Source: Niabella sp. (GTDB taxonomy: Bacteria > Bacteroidota > Bacteroidia > Chitinophagales > Chitinophagaceae). From it: a stretch of 64,000 bases of DNA. How positions within the stretch are numbered: the first letter of the stretch is position 1; each line of letters opens with the position of its first letter. A program made the translations under genes and the position numbers. Location: contig NZ_JASLGT010000030.1 in assembly GCF_030150205.1 (NCBI RefSeq), positions 143,819-207,818 of the forward strand, read 5' to 3'. This document shows, piece after piece, positions 26,050 to 34,251 of this stretch. The notes beneath the pieces were generated by a model, which saw only the letters and a list, made by a program, of their open reading frames with translations, was not told where the DNA came from and did no database searches.

Positions 26050-27498
26050 ATGAAAATAATATGCAGCCTGTTGTTAACCATTCTTTTTTTGCAGGGAACG
26101 TTTGCTCAAAAGTATGAAGCAAACTGGGCCTCGCTCAATACCCGTAAAATGCCGGAATGGTTTCATAAGGATAAGTTCGGTATTTTTATTCACTGGGGGG
26201 TATATGCCGTTCCGGCTTATGCGCCCGTCAAAACTACCGGCGACGCCAGCTTTTCAGAATGGTACTGGTATTGGCTGAATAAAGGCGTAAAGGATTTTGT
26301 AAATTTCCACCAGAAACGCTATGGCGGCAGTTTTGAATATCCGCAGTTTGAGTCTATGTTCAACGCCGAGCTATTTGACCCGCAGCAATGGGCGGGGGTA
26401 TTAAAACGGTCGGGGGCGCGCTACGTAGTACTTACCAGTAAACATCATGACGGATACTGCCTGTGGAACAGTGTGGAGGCCGACCGGGCCTGGGGGCGTC
26501 CATGGAATGCGGTAACGGGCACTCCCAAACGCGACCTGCTGGGCGATCTTACCAACGCCGTGCGGGAGGCAGGGATGAAGATGGGCTATTATTATTCCTT
26601 GTACGAATGGTTTAACCCCCTTTGGTTGCGTGATAAGAAGCAATATGTAACGGAGCATTTGTTTCCGCAGTTTAAGGATCTGGTAACCCGGTATAAACCC
26701 GCCCTTATTTTTTCTGATGGCGACTGGAGTTTAAAAGACACGGCATGGAAAAGTGAGGAGCTGCTGGGCTGGTTGTTCAACCAATCGCCCGTAGCAAAAG
26801 ACGTAGTGATCAATGACCGTTGGGGAAGCAATGTCAACGGAAAATATGCGGCTACGTACCGGTCGTCTGAATACGGAACCGGCCTGGATGCCACCGTGAT
26901 CTGGGAAGAAAGCCAGGGCATCGGGCATTCTTACGGTTACAACCGGAATGAGCAGCTGGAGGATTATAAAACCAGCCGGCATCTGATCCTGATGCTGGCC
27001 GACGTGGTTTCACGAGGCGGCAACCTGCTGTTAGACATTGGGCCAACAGCAGACGGCCGCATACCGGTGATCATGCAACAACGCCTGGCAGATATAGGTG
27101 CCTGGCTGGCAGTAAACGGAGAAGCGATTTATGACACACGTCCTTTTAAGCACGCCTGTCAATGGAGCAGCGGGAAGGTGCCGGAAAGAAAGCAACAGGT
27201 TTTATGGGCAAATTATAATATTGAAGAACTGGTAAAGCCAAAGACAGACACTGCTCATATTGAAATCTTTTTTACCACTAAAGGCAGGGATCTTTACTGC
27301 ATATTACCGGCATATAAACCGGTACTGCAGATCCGGGACCTGCGGGTGCCTCCAAATGCCACGACGGAGATCTGTGGTATTCATAAGGTTTTTAAGATCC
27401 GGAATAATGAGCAGGGCTGTTGGATCGATCTCTCTGCACTAAAACCCAGGGAGGCACCGGATGAACTATTGGTGTTGAAAATTAAAAACGCCTGGTAA
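26050..27498 (+). CDS. Alpha-L-fucosidase, GH29 family, exported
   Basis: 482 residues from the ATG at 26050, where a signal peptide begins (ending TFAQ). The GH29 hallmarks are present: MPEWFHKDKFGIFIHWG near the N-terminus, ARYVVLTSKHHDGYCLW, GYYYSLYEWF, and the nucleophile region PALIFSDGDW (Asp about 223). A later RGGNLLLDIGPTADGRIP motif closes the barrel. The enzyme removes alpha-linked fucose in the periplasm or at the cell surface. It stands alone, but fits a genome that also encodes a GH18 locus for glycoprotein glycans. An upstream in-frame start at 25987 would bury the signal peptide. Confidence 0.93.
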   Translation: MKIICSLLLTILFLQGTFAQKYEANWASLNTRKMPEWFHKDKFGIFIHWGVYAVPAYAPVKTTGDASFSEWYWYWLNKGVKDFVNFHQKRYGGSFEYPQFESMFNAELFDPQQWAGVLKRSGARYVVLTSKHHDGYCLWNSVEADRAWGRPWNAVTGTPKRDLLGDLTNAVREAGMKMGYYYSLYEWFNPLWLRDKKQYVTEHLFPQFKDLVTRYKPALIFSDGDWSLKDTAWKSEELLGWLFNQSPVAKDVVINDRWGSNVNGKYAATYRSSEYGTGLDATVIWEESQGIGHSYGYNRNEQLEDYKTSRHLILMLADVVSRGGNLLLDIGPTADGRIPVIMQQRLADIGAWLAVNGEAIYDTRPFKHACQWSSGKVPERKQQVLWANYNIEELVKPKTDTAHIEIFFTTKGRDLYCILPAYKPVLQIRDLRVPPNATTEICGIHKVFKIRNNEQGCWIDLSALKPREAPDELLVLKIKNAW

Positions 27499-27756
27499 GG
27501 ATTTTTTGAAACAACGGAAGTTTGCCCCGGCCTGGACTGTATTTAGCCTAATAAATAAAACCCATTTACGTTGCCTGGATGATTCCGTAAAGACCGCTCT
27601 GCTACGGTCGGGGTAACGGTAATCCTGCCCGCATGAGCGTACTGATTTTGTCATTGGCTACGCTGCATGACGGTAGCGTGATTTGCTTTCATTACCATTG
27701 TCGGATGACATAAACCCCATTTCGTCACCCGGATTGTTCTTCTATACCTGGGGCAT

Positions 27757-27784
27757 AAAAAACCCTGCCTAAGATTAAGCAGGG
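27757..27784 (-). terminator. Intrinsic terminator on the minus strand
   Basis: On the minus strand CCCTGC (27784-27779) pairs with GCAGGG (27768-27763) around a 10-nt loop, followed by six Ts (27762-27757). It faces the fucosidase gene and ends a transcript coming from site e. Confidence 0.75.
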
Positions 27785-28005
27785 CCGGATTGATTAATCC
27801 TCTAAAATAAAACTGCATCTTTCGGTGCTATAAGGGATCACCTATGATTGCATATATCGCGTTCATAGGGCCTGTTATAGCTATATTACATTTTGGTATT
27901 CACTATAGGTTCTGGTCCTGCGCACCTGTGATGGAAGGTAAACCCCTCCTCCGGTACAGGTGGCAGCACTTTAAAGCAACGGCCCGGTAAGTGTTTTCTT
28001 TCGAG
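27757..28005 (-). ncRNA. Candidate orphan transcript of about 250 nt
   Basis: It runs from the predicted start below site e to the terminator at 27757. No open frame with an ATG longer than about 12 codons is present. A GTG-started frame of 27 codons (core PPVPEEGFTFHHRCAGPEP) is the longest sensible one. It is either a small RNA or a peptide gene. The rest of 27499-28361 shows no other gene. Confidence 0.35.
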
Positions 28006-28008
28006 GGC

Positions 28009-28074
28009 CAAATATCAAACTTGATTCGATAAACGTGTTGTGCGTTTGTCTCTTTTTTCTTGCTTGTTTGTAGA
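28009..28074 (-). promoter_or_regulatory. GAGACAAA-type activator promoter (site e)
   Basis: On the minus strand TCTACAAAC (28074-28066) and GAGACAAAC (28052-28044, followed by GCACAA) are 22 bp apart. GATATTTG (28016-28009), one mismatch from TAnnTTTG, begins after exactly 27 bp. Confidence 0.6.
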
Positions 28075-28283
28075 GGCCACCGATTTGATACAGGGCCGGT
28101 TCGCAGGTCCACCAATCCTGTTATCGTCGCGCCGGGCGCAGCCGAAGCATCCCTGTGATGCCAGGCGGCCCGAAGACTGAGCGACCATTCAACTGTGTGA
28201 TGCCGCCCCAGGTGATGAAAGCCAATGGTTCATCGCTGCTGCCTGTTGCAGGCCTTTCGATATAGCTGTAGTGCTTTCAAAAA

Positions 28284-28348
28284 GAGACAAATAAGAAAAT
28301 AAAAGAGATGTTTGAATAAGCCTGTTTTTGCGCTTGATTTTATTTTTG
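28284..28348 (+). promoter_or_regulatory. GAGACAAA-type activator promoter (site f)
   Basis: GAGACAAAT (28284-28292) and GAGATGTTT (28305-28313) are 21 bp apart. A perfect -7 element, TATTTTTG (28341-28348), begins after exactly 27 bp. The small gene at 28362 starts 13 bp later. There is no -33 box. Confidence 0.75.
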
Positions 28349-28361
28349 TTCCGGGAAGTTT

Positions 28362-28520
28362 ATGAAACGCAATCCAGAAAAAACGGAAATGTATATGTGT
28401 GTGGTGCGGAGGCAGAATGGTTTTCTGCTGATCCCGGTGCTTCATAACTACAGCCTTGTTGCCGGCATCAATGAAGTGACTGGCAACAGGATTGAAGCGC
28501 GATGGCATTGGGAGCAATAA
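28362..28520 (+). CDS. Small 52-residue protein, unknown
   Basis: 52 residues: MKRNPEKTEMYMCVVRRQNG, then a hydrophobic strand (FLLIPVLHNYSLVAGI) and EARWHWEQ. No signal peptide or family is recognised. The gene is supported by its position 13 bp after a perfect -7 element with upstream GAGACAAA repeats. It may be a small cytoplasmic protein. Confidence 0.5.
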   Translation: MKRNPEKTEMYMCVVRRQNGFLLIPVLHNYSLVAGINEVTGNRIEARWHWEQ

Positions 28521-28732
28521 GCCCCGGCTATTTGAAATTTACTAGAGGGACAAGAGTGGGTCTCCCGGTTTTTTTAGGCTATGGTTTCCCCTCTTGCTTT
28601 TATAAACGGACAGAACCAGCAGGTACGGTCATTGGATCGGAAGATACTGCCGGCGGTCAGTGACCGGTTGACTTCTGCTTCATTGAAAGGTGATCGCAGC
28701 CTGTATACCTTTACTACTATTATGTTCTTATT

Positions 28733-28963
28733 ATGACGGTACTTTTTAACAACAGGGAGAAGAAAGTTAAATTCAGCTCCGAAAAAAAACTAATTGAGTG
28801 GATGCGTAAACATGATCCCGAGCGTTCTAAAGATCTTTTCGATTTTATGGAGGGATACCAAAAACGTAAGTTCCTTTTTGAAAAGATCTATTTGCGTACG
28901 GATTCGATAGCAATATTTGTGTCGGACCTGGTTCGTCATCACATTATTTCTATTGTGAAATGA
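28733..28963 (+). CDS. Hypothetical 76-residue protein
   Basis: 76 residues, charged and soluble, with a Lys-rich N-terminal half (NNREKKVKFSSEKKLIEWMR) and a helical middle (RSKDLFDFMEGYQKRKFLF). A TATACCTTTA stretch 20 bp upstream resembles a -7 element. I recognise no family. The next gene starts 83 bp downstream on the same strand. Confidence 0.45.
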   Translation: MTVLFNNREKKVKFSSEKKLIEWMRKHDPERSKDLFDFMEGYQKRKFLFEKIYLRTDSIAIFVSDLVRHHIISIVK

Positions 28964-29045
28964 ACGCAGGTGCCCATAGCGCTGCTATATGAGGTGTTGA
29001 ACAGCTGGTTTTTATTGATGGATCGTAAACGTTTGGGAATATTAA

Positions 29046-29774
29046 ATGGTAAAGAATAAAATGGGGAAGCTTCCGCAGCCGGAGGAAGCCGGGCTTCCCT
29101 TGTTTTGCAGCAACTTCGAAGATCGGGCACATGTGCAGGCTGTTCCCGCTTTTATGGAAACGTCTTCGTTTTTTGAAAAGGAAGTTCCCGGGCTGCAATC
29201 GGAAGCGGTAACGGACCGTATGAGGTGGACCGCCTCCCATACCGGTAAAAGGCAAAACGCCGGTATGCAAAGCAACCTGGTGGCAGCGGTGGCCGTGGTA
29301 CTGATCTTAATATCGATAGGGCTGCTTGCATTTAAAAATAACCCGGTTCAAAATGGAATGCAGCACATGACCATCCTGAACAAAGCGCAGGAATCGGAGG
29401 TGCAATTACCGGATGGTACCGGCGTGTGCCTCAGCGCCGGCAGCCGGTTGTCCTATAGCCGTGATTTTGGAACAGCCAGCCGGGAGGTAACCCTGGAAGG
29501 CGCCGCCTTTTTTGATGTAGCGGCCGATGCGGAACATCCCTTTATAGTGCATACAAAGGCCTTTGATATAGAGGCAGGGACGGCCGCCTTTAACCTGCGC
29601 GCTTATAAAGGGGCACCCGCCGGGCACATCACCTTACAGCGGGGACAAGCGGCCATTCAATTGAAAAACAACGGGGATAAAAAAATGATCCTGCAACCTG
29701 ATGACAGCATCTCTGTTCCCAATACCTCCGAAGCGGCGGTGGAGGCATGCCCGGAGGAACAGTGTGTTCGCTAA
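29046..29774 (+). CDS. Orphan FecR-like anti-sigma protein
   Basis: 242 residues. One membrane segment (about 79-97, LVAAVAVVLILISIGLLAF) precedes a FecR domain in the periplasm: VQLPDGTGVCLSAGSRLSYS, REVTLEGAAFFDVAADAEHPFIVHT and ITLQRGQAAIQL. The usual cytoplasmic anti-sigma part is replaced by about 75 residues I cannot place. The C-terminal secretin-like domain of the other two FecR proteins here is absent. No sigma factor or SusC gene is adjacent. It may be a degenerate remnant or regulate a distant sigma factor. Confidence 0.65.
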   Translation: MVKNKMGKLPQPEEAGLPLFCSNFEDRAHVQAVPAFMETSSFFEKEVPGLQSEAVTDRMRWTASHTGKRQNAGMQSNLVAAVAVVLILISIGLLAFKNNPVQNGMQHMTILNKAQESEVQLPDGTGVCLSAGSRLSYSRDFGTASREVTLEGAAFFDVAADAEHPFIVHTKAFDIEAGTAAFNLRAYKGAPAGHITLQRGQAAIQLKNNGDKKMILQPDDSISVPNTSEAAVEACPEEQCVR

Positions 29775-29895
29775 CAGGCGGCTGCAGGTTGCAGCATAGA
29801 GTCAGCTATATCAGCAGTAAAAACGCCGTTGCCTGTAATCTAAAGAGGGCAGCGTACCGGTGAATAATCTTTTTCCGGTCAGGGATTCAAAAACA

Positions 29896-29961
29896 GATAC
29901 AAATACACAAGTAAAAGTAGACGGATTCGCTGTTCCGTTAGCATGCCGGCCGCTATTTTTG
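29896..29961 (+). promoter_or_regulatory. GAGACAAA-type activator promoter (site i)
   Basis: GATACAAAT (29896-29904, with the ACACAA extension) and TAGACGGAT (29918-29926) are 22 bp apart. A perfect TAnnTTTG (TATTTTTG, 29954-29961) begins after exactly 27 bp. The second half matches that of site a in eight of nine bases. Confidence 0.75.
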
Positions 29962-29966
29962 TAACG

Positions 29967-30134
29967 ATGATCGAGGCTGCAAGTGGTAAAGATGGCAACC
30001 CTGTAACTGCAATCTGTACGGGTACAACGTTTTGCCCGTTTTTTAACCGTCTCAATGTGAACCGCCATAACCAAGTCCGCTGTGGTACAACCGGGTTTTC
30101 TAATGGCCCGGCATGCCCGGCGGCATTTTTGTAA
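29967..30134 (+). CDS. Small four-Cys protein, possibly leaderless
   Basis: 55 residues with Cys at 17, 23, 39 and 50: MIEAASGKDGNPVTAICTGT, FCPFFNRLNVNRHNQVRCGT and a Gly/Pro-rich end. There is no signal peptide. The ATG lies 5 bp after the -7 element of site i, about where transcription should begin, so the mRNA may be leaderless. No family is recognised. The frame ends just before a 247-bp tandem array. A chance open frame is possible. Confidence 0.4.
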   Translation: MIEAASGKDGNPVTAICTGTTFCPFFNRLNVNRHNQVRCGTTGFSNGPACPAAFL

Positions 30135-30168
30135 AATCATTGCCGCCACAGCGCAATGAGCCAGCATG

Positions 30169-30977
30169 CAACGGTTGTATTTCTTACAACCATTAGCAGC
30201 GCACCCATATTCCACAAGTCCTCCCAGTCCCCCGGCACGGTTTCTATTTCACGCAGCGGCGCAAAGAAGCTGCGGGCGCAGCATTTGTGTTGCCGCAATG
30301 CAATCAGGCATTTCCCCGGCCTTAAGTCCCCGGTAGTACCGTCACCACTTACCCGATAAAAAACAAAGCTGCCATCTGTATCCGTATTTCAGTGCTTCTG
30401 TGGCTTCATTGCACACAACGGTTGTATTTCTCACAACCATTAGCAGCGCACCCATGTTCTACAAGTCCTCCCAGTTCCCCGGCACGGTTTCTATTTCACG
30501 CAGCGGCGCAAAGAAGCTGCGGGCGCAGCATTTGTGTTGCCGCAATGCAATCAGGCATTTCCCCGGCCTTAAGTCCCCGGTAGTACCGTCACCACTTACC
30601 CAATAAAAAACAAAGCTGCTATCTGTATCCGTGTTTCAGTGCTTCTGTGGCTTCATTGCACACAACAGTTGCATTTCTCACAACCATTAGCAGCGCACCC
30701 ATATTCCACAAGTCTTCCCAGTCCCCCGGCATGGTTTCTATTTTACGCAGCGGCGCAAAGAAGCTGCGGGCGCAGCATTTGTATAGCCGCAATGCAATCA
30801 GGTATTTCCCCTGCCTCAAGTCCCTGGTAGTACCGTCACCACTTACCCAATAAAAAACAAAGCTGCTATCTGTGTCCGTGTTTCAGTGCTTCTGTGGCTT
30901 CATTGCACGCAACGGTTGCATTTCTTACAACAATTAGCAGCGCACCCATGTTCCACAAGTCCTCCCAGTTCCCCGGC
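30169..30977. repeat. 247-bp tandem repeat array (three full units and a partial fourth)
   Basis: Units start at 30169, 30416, 30663 and 30910 and are over 90% identical by eye. The fourth breaks off near 30977. The unit length is not a multiple of three. The minus-strand frame that is open in one unit has an in-frame stop in another, so this is not a protein repeat. Each unit holds CAACGGTTGTATTTC and a GC-rich core with several small inverted repeats. Confidence 0.92.
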
Positions 30978-30994
30978 TCCTCAGCGGCTTCATC

Positions 30995-31603
30995 TTATCC
31001 CGCCCGCTTCATCGTCTGCCGGCCCTTCACAAACCGTCTTCCTTTTTGTTTTTGAAAAAGCCGTGCAACCGGTTGGGCCCGGGCAACCGGTTTAAGAGCT
31101 GCAGCCGGCTGCTCAGCCGCAGCCGGCGGAATCAAGGCCACCGGTTCGGGCTCAGCAGGAGCCACCGGCAGAGCAGGGGCATCCGCCTGTAACAATCCGG
31201 CACAGCGTGCTTCCAGCTCCGCCTTAAATTGCTGGGCGTTCTTCAACGTTGCCACAATCTCGTCCAGGTCAAACTGCATGTCCAGGCGCTTTGGCTTGCT
31301 GTATCTTGCCAGGCGCAGTTCCAGGAATTCGATGCGGCATTTGGCCCGGCTTATATGATACTGGCATTCCTGGGTAGGAAGGCCCGCCAGAACCCAGGAT
31401 AGCTTGTTATTCAGGAAGGAAATATCCAGGCGCAGGCTGCGGATTTCCTCCATTGCCCTGGCAACCATTTCCTGGTGTATTTCCAGCCGGTGTTCCAGGA
31501 AGTCTCTTTTCTTTTCCAGTTTTGCAATTTTTTTGGATACTGTTTTAATGGCGGTATCACAATCGGCGATCGTTAACAGCCCGGTTAAATCATAGATATT
31601 CAT
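30995..31603 (-). CDS. Coiled-coil protein with Ala/Pro-rich basic tail, unknown
   Basis: 202 residues. Residues about 15-125 are strongly helical with heptad-like charge patterns (SKKIAKLEKKRDFLEHRLEI, MEEIRSLRLDISFLNNKL), suggesting a dimeric coiled coil. Residues about 140-180 are rich in Ala, Pro and Val. The end is basic (FQKQKGRRFVKGRQTMKRAG), suggesting nucleic-acid binding. No signal peptide or family is recognised. The gene lies between two tandem-repeat arrays and is divergent from the locus 1 sigma gene. An ATTCAT/ATGAAT inverted repeat at 31625-31639 may be its operator. Confidence 0.6.
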   Translation of the reverse strand: MNIYDLTGLLTIADCDTAIKTVSKKIAKLEKKRDFLEHRLEIHQEMVARAMEEIRSLRLDISFLNNKLSWVLAGLPTQECQYHISRAKCRIEFLELRLARYSKPKRLDMQFDLDEIVATLKNAQQFKAELEARCAGLLQADAPALPVAPAEPEPVALIPPAAAEQPAAALKPVARAQPVARLFQKQKGRRFVKGRQTMKRAG

Positions 31604-31821
31604 AACGTTTCGTTTTAGGTTAAATTCATATAATGAATATACAATTTTTTTAATCTGAAAGCAACTATTTTTTGTTAAAAATCAGCGCGCGGCGGAAATG
31701 GTTTTTACCGGCTGGTTTTAAAACCGTTCCCGGGAGTTATATGTTTTGTCTCCTTTTTTTCTTTTTTGTCTCGGCATATTGTATTATTTTGCTGGTTCCA
31801 AACAAACGTTTTACGTGCTTA

Positions 31822-32427
31822 ATGGCAATAGAAAATGCATATAATGAGACGGAATTGATTGCTGACATGAAACGGGGAGATGCCGACGCCTTTACCCAGA
31901 TATTTAAACGTTACAGGGAGCAGGTATTTAGATTTTCTTTCACATTAACAAAATCAAGGGAAACGGCGGAAGATCTTGTGCAGGAAGTTTTTTCAAAATT
32001 ATGGGAGCGCCGCGACCAGATCGATACCCTGCAATCCTTCCAGGGGTATATAAAACGGATCACGTACAATCATGTGATGAGTTTTTTCAGAAAAGTAAAA
32101 CTGGAAAAAGAACTGCAGCAGGAGCTGTACATAAATACGAGGCTATTGGGCCTGGAGCAGCAACATGCGGAAGCCTTCAACACAGAATCCATCCGTTTTT
32201 ATAATATGCTGGTAGCGCAATTACCGGCACAACGAAAAAAAGCCTACCTGCTCAGCCGCGATGAAGGGCTTAGTTATGAGGCAATTGCAGGCGCGATGGG
32301 CATCAGTAAAAATACCGTAAGAAATCATATTGCAGAAGCGCTTCAATTTATCCGCGAACGGATGGCGCAGCGGTTGATGTTGATTTGCATGATGGGAATG
32401 CTGATCATGAATTGGTTAAAAAAATAA
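31822..32427 (+). CDS. ECF sigma-70 factor (locus 1)
   Basis: 201 residues from the ATG at 31822; an in-frame start at 31672 would add a 50-residue hydrophobic stretch unlike the family. Region 2 (MKRGDADAFTQIFKRYREQ, AEDLVQEVFSKLWERRDQID) and region 4 (GLSYEAIAGAMGISKNTVRNHIAEAL) are clear. A C-terminal hydrophobic segment (LMLICMMGMLIMNW) is common in SusC/FecR-linked sigma factors. It should transcribe the downstream SusC/SusD genes when released by the adjacent FecR. Confidence 0.9.
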   Translation: MAIENAYNETELIADMKRGDADAFTQIFKRYREQVFRFSFTLTKSRETAEDLVQEVFSKLWERRDQIDTLQSFQGYIKRITYNHVMSFFRKVKLEKELQQELYINTRLLGLEQQHAEAFNTESIRFYNMLVAQLPAQRKKAYLLSRDEGLSYEAIAGAMGISKNTVRNHIAEALQFIRERMAQRLMLICMMGMLIMNWLKK

Positions 32428-32532
32428 AACAGATATTCAATAAATTAAAATAAATATTCGACCGGTATGGTACCTTTATGGGTTTCGTGCGTATAGATAA
32501 AGGAGCCGGGTTTTTTGCAAACGGGTTTAAAG

Positions 32533-33705
32533 ATGCTGAATACGGAAGAATTTAAAATATTATACGAAAAATTTTTGCGCAATGAATGCAGCGAAGCGGA
32601 GCTGCAGGTATTCATTGATGCAATGGCATCGGCTTCAGCGGCGGAACAAAATGAAGTATATCAGCTGTTTGATCAAACCTGGGAGGGAATGGCAACTGCA
32701 GAGGGGCCGCAACGGCAAACTGAAGCGCCATTGCCGGTTCCGGAGCAACCGCAGCTGCAGATCGTTGAAAAAAGCCGGGGCAAAAAACAATTATTCCAGT
32801 GGGTGGCGGCGGCCTGTTTGGTAGTATTGCTGGGCGCCGGGCTATCGCTCTGGCTCCGGTCTTCCAAAGCACCGGTTCAACCGGAGGCTGAGGCGCAGAT
32901 CCGGTTATCGCCGGAAAGCAACCGGTCAACCCTTACCCTTGCGGACGGGTCATCCGTTGTTTTGGGCAATGGCGCCGATACGTCCATGGCCGTACAGGGC
33001 CATACCGAAGTATTGCGCATTAATAACGGGCTTGTTTATAAAGTAACGGAGAACGATCATGCGGCCACAGCATACAACGTACTTACAACGCCCCGCGGCG
33101 GACAGTATAAACTTACCCTTCCGGATGGCAGCAATGCCTGGCTGAATGCAGCGGCCTCCATCCGTTTCCCCGTGCAGTTTACCGGGGCCAGCCGGGAGGT
33201 GGAAGTAAGCGGTGAAGTGTATTTTGAGGTACAGAAGAACCCGGATATGCCATTTGTGGTACATGCAGGCCCCTCGCGCACGGAAGTACTGGGAACCCAT
33301 TTCGATGTAAAAGCCTATGCCGATGAACCGTCTGTAAATGTTACACTGGCAGAGGGATCCGTTCGCTTCAGCAGCGGGGGCTTTAAGGAAGTATTAAAGC
33401 CAAACCAGCAGGCAAGGTTTGATAAACAATCCGGAACCGGAACCGTTCAGGAAGCCGATATGGCAACCGTAATGGCCTGGACCCGCGGAGAACTGTCCTT
33501 AAGCGGAATGGACCTGGATGCGCTGATGCGGGAAATTTCCCGGTGGTACGATGTGGATGTGGAAATAAAAGGAACATTACAACAGCGGCAGTTCCAGGGA
33601 ACCTTAAAACGGAATGTAAGTCTGCAGGATGTGCTGGCGGCGCTGGATGCCAATGGGGTCGATACAAAACTGGAAGGCCGGAAGCTGATCGTGTCTGCGA
33701 AATAG
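32533..33705 (+). CDS. FecR family anti-sigma factor (locus 1)
   Basis: 390 residues from the ATG at 32533; an upstream TTG at 32515 is less likely. The cytoplasmic N-terminal anti-sigma part (FKILYEKFLRNECSEAELQVF) is followed by one membrane segment (about 86-104) and a FecR domain (YNVLTTPRGGQYKLTLPDGS, NAAASIRFPVQFTG, VEVSGEVYFEVQ, GTHFDVKAYADEP). The C-terminal DUF4974-like domain (LMREISRWYDVDVEIKG, VLAALDANGVDT) is intact. It receives the signal from the STN domain of the SusC at 34252 and controls the sigma factor at 31822. Confidence 0.93.
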   Translation: MLNTEEFKILYEKFLRNECSEAELQVFIDAMASASAAEQNEVYQLFDQTWEGMATAEGPQRQTEAPLPVPEQPQLQIVEKSRGKKQLFQWVAAACLVVLLGAGLSLWLRSSKAPVQPEAEAQIRLSPESNRSTLTLADGSSVVLGNGADTSMAVQGHTEVLRINNGLVYKVTENDHAATAYNVLTTPRGGQYKLTLPDGSNAWLNAAASIRFPVQFTGASREVEVSGEVYFEVQKNPDMPFVVHAGPSRTEVLGTHFDVKAYADEPSVNVTLAEGSVRFSSGGFKEVLKPNQQARFDKQSGTGTVQEADMATVMAWTRGELSLSGMDLDALMREISRWYDVDVEIKGTLQQRQFQGTLKRNVSLQDVLAALDANGVDTKLEGRKLIVSAK

Positions 33706-34056
33706 CAATGCTGAGGCCACAGGCACCGAAGCCTGATATATAAAGAACCGGTTTATAACGGAAAAAGAGGAATGTTGCTGCCTGCCCATGTTCCCCCGGT
33801 ACAGTACCTCCGCCGCGCCCTTGCTTCCTTGCGTGCAATGCAGCCACAGGCACCGAAGCCTGATATATATAAATAACTGGTTTATAACGGAAAAAGAGGA
33901 ATGTTGCTGCCTGCCCATGTTCCCCCCGGTACAGTACCCCCCGCCGCGCCCTTGCTTCCTTGCGTGCAATGCAGCCACACAGGGACAGAAGCCTGATATA
34001 GATAAATAACCGGTTTGTAAGGGAAAAAGAGAAATGTGGCTGCCTGCCCATGTCTT
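33706..34056. repeat. 130-bp tandem repeat array between FecR and SusC
   Basis: Units start at 33706, 33836 and 33967 (periods 130 and 131), beginning immediately after the FecR stop codon; the third is truncated. The period is not a multiple of three. The junction TTGCGTGCAATGCAGCCACA also occurs, reversed and with one mismatch, in the 247-bp array (TTGCGTGCAATGAAGCCACA on its minus strand near 30890-30912). The stretch 34057-34251 shows only the SusC leader. Confidence 0.88.
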
Positions 34057-34251
34057 ACAAGTGCTGCCTGTCATCCCGGCAATACCACCCCCAGCAGTTC
34101 ACAGGTAAAACCCCGGCGCCGGCCGAAATAAGAAAATGCAGTTGCGCTTTTTATCAAGTCCCGTTGTATCTTTAATTTATCTTTTAACAAATGAAAAAAC
34201 AACCACCTGCGAAAGACGCGAGCCGGTGGTTTGAGCTAAAATGTGCAATGA

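Noticed and set aside
28545..28575. Terminator after the 52-residue gene
   Set aside because: A T run is present, but the preceding bases do not form a continuous stem.
30169..30853. Protein-coding frames within the 247-bp units on both strands
   Set aside because: The unit length is not a multiple of three, and the minus-strand frame has a stop in the second unit. The plus-strand frame in each unit has no family features.
30169..30977. CRISPR-like array
   Set aside because: Units are 247 bp with no spacers. The same reasoning excludes the 130-bp and 115-bp arrays.
31744..31772. Another pair of GAGACAAAA half-sites (minus strand, 20-bp period) upstream of the locus 1 sigma gene
   Set aside because: It is embedded in long T runs, points away from the sigma gene, and has no -7 element at 27 bp on either strand. 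Treated as chance.
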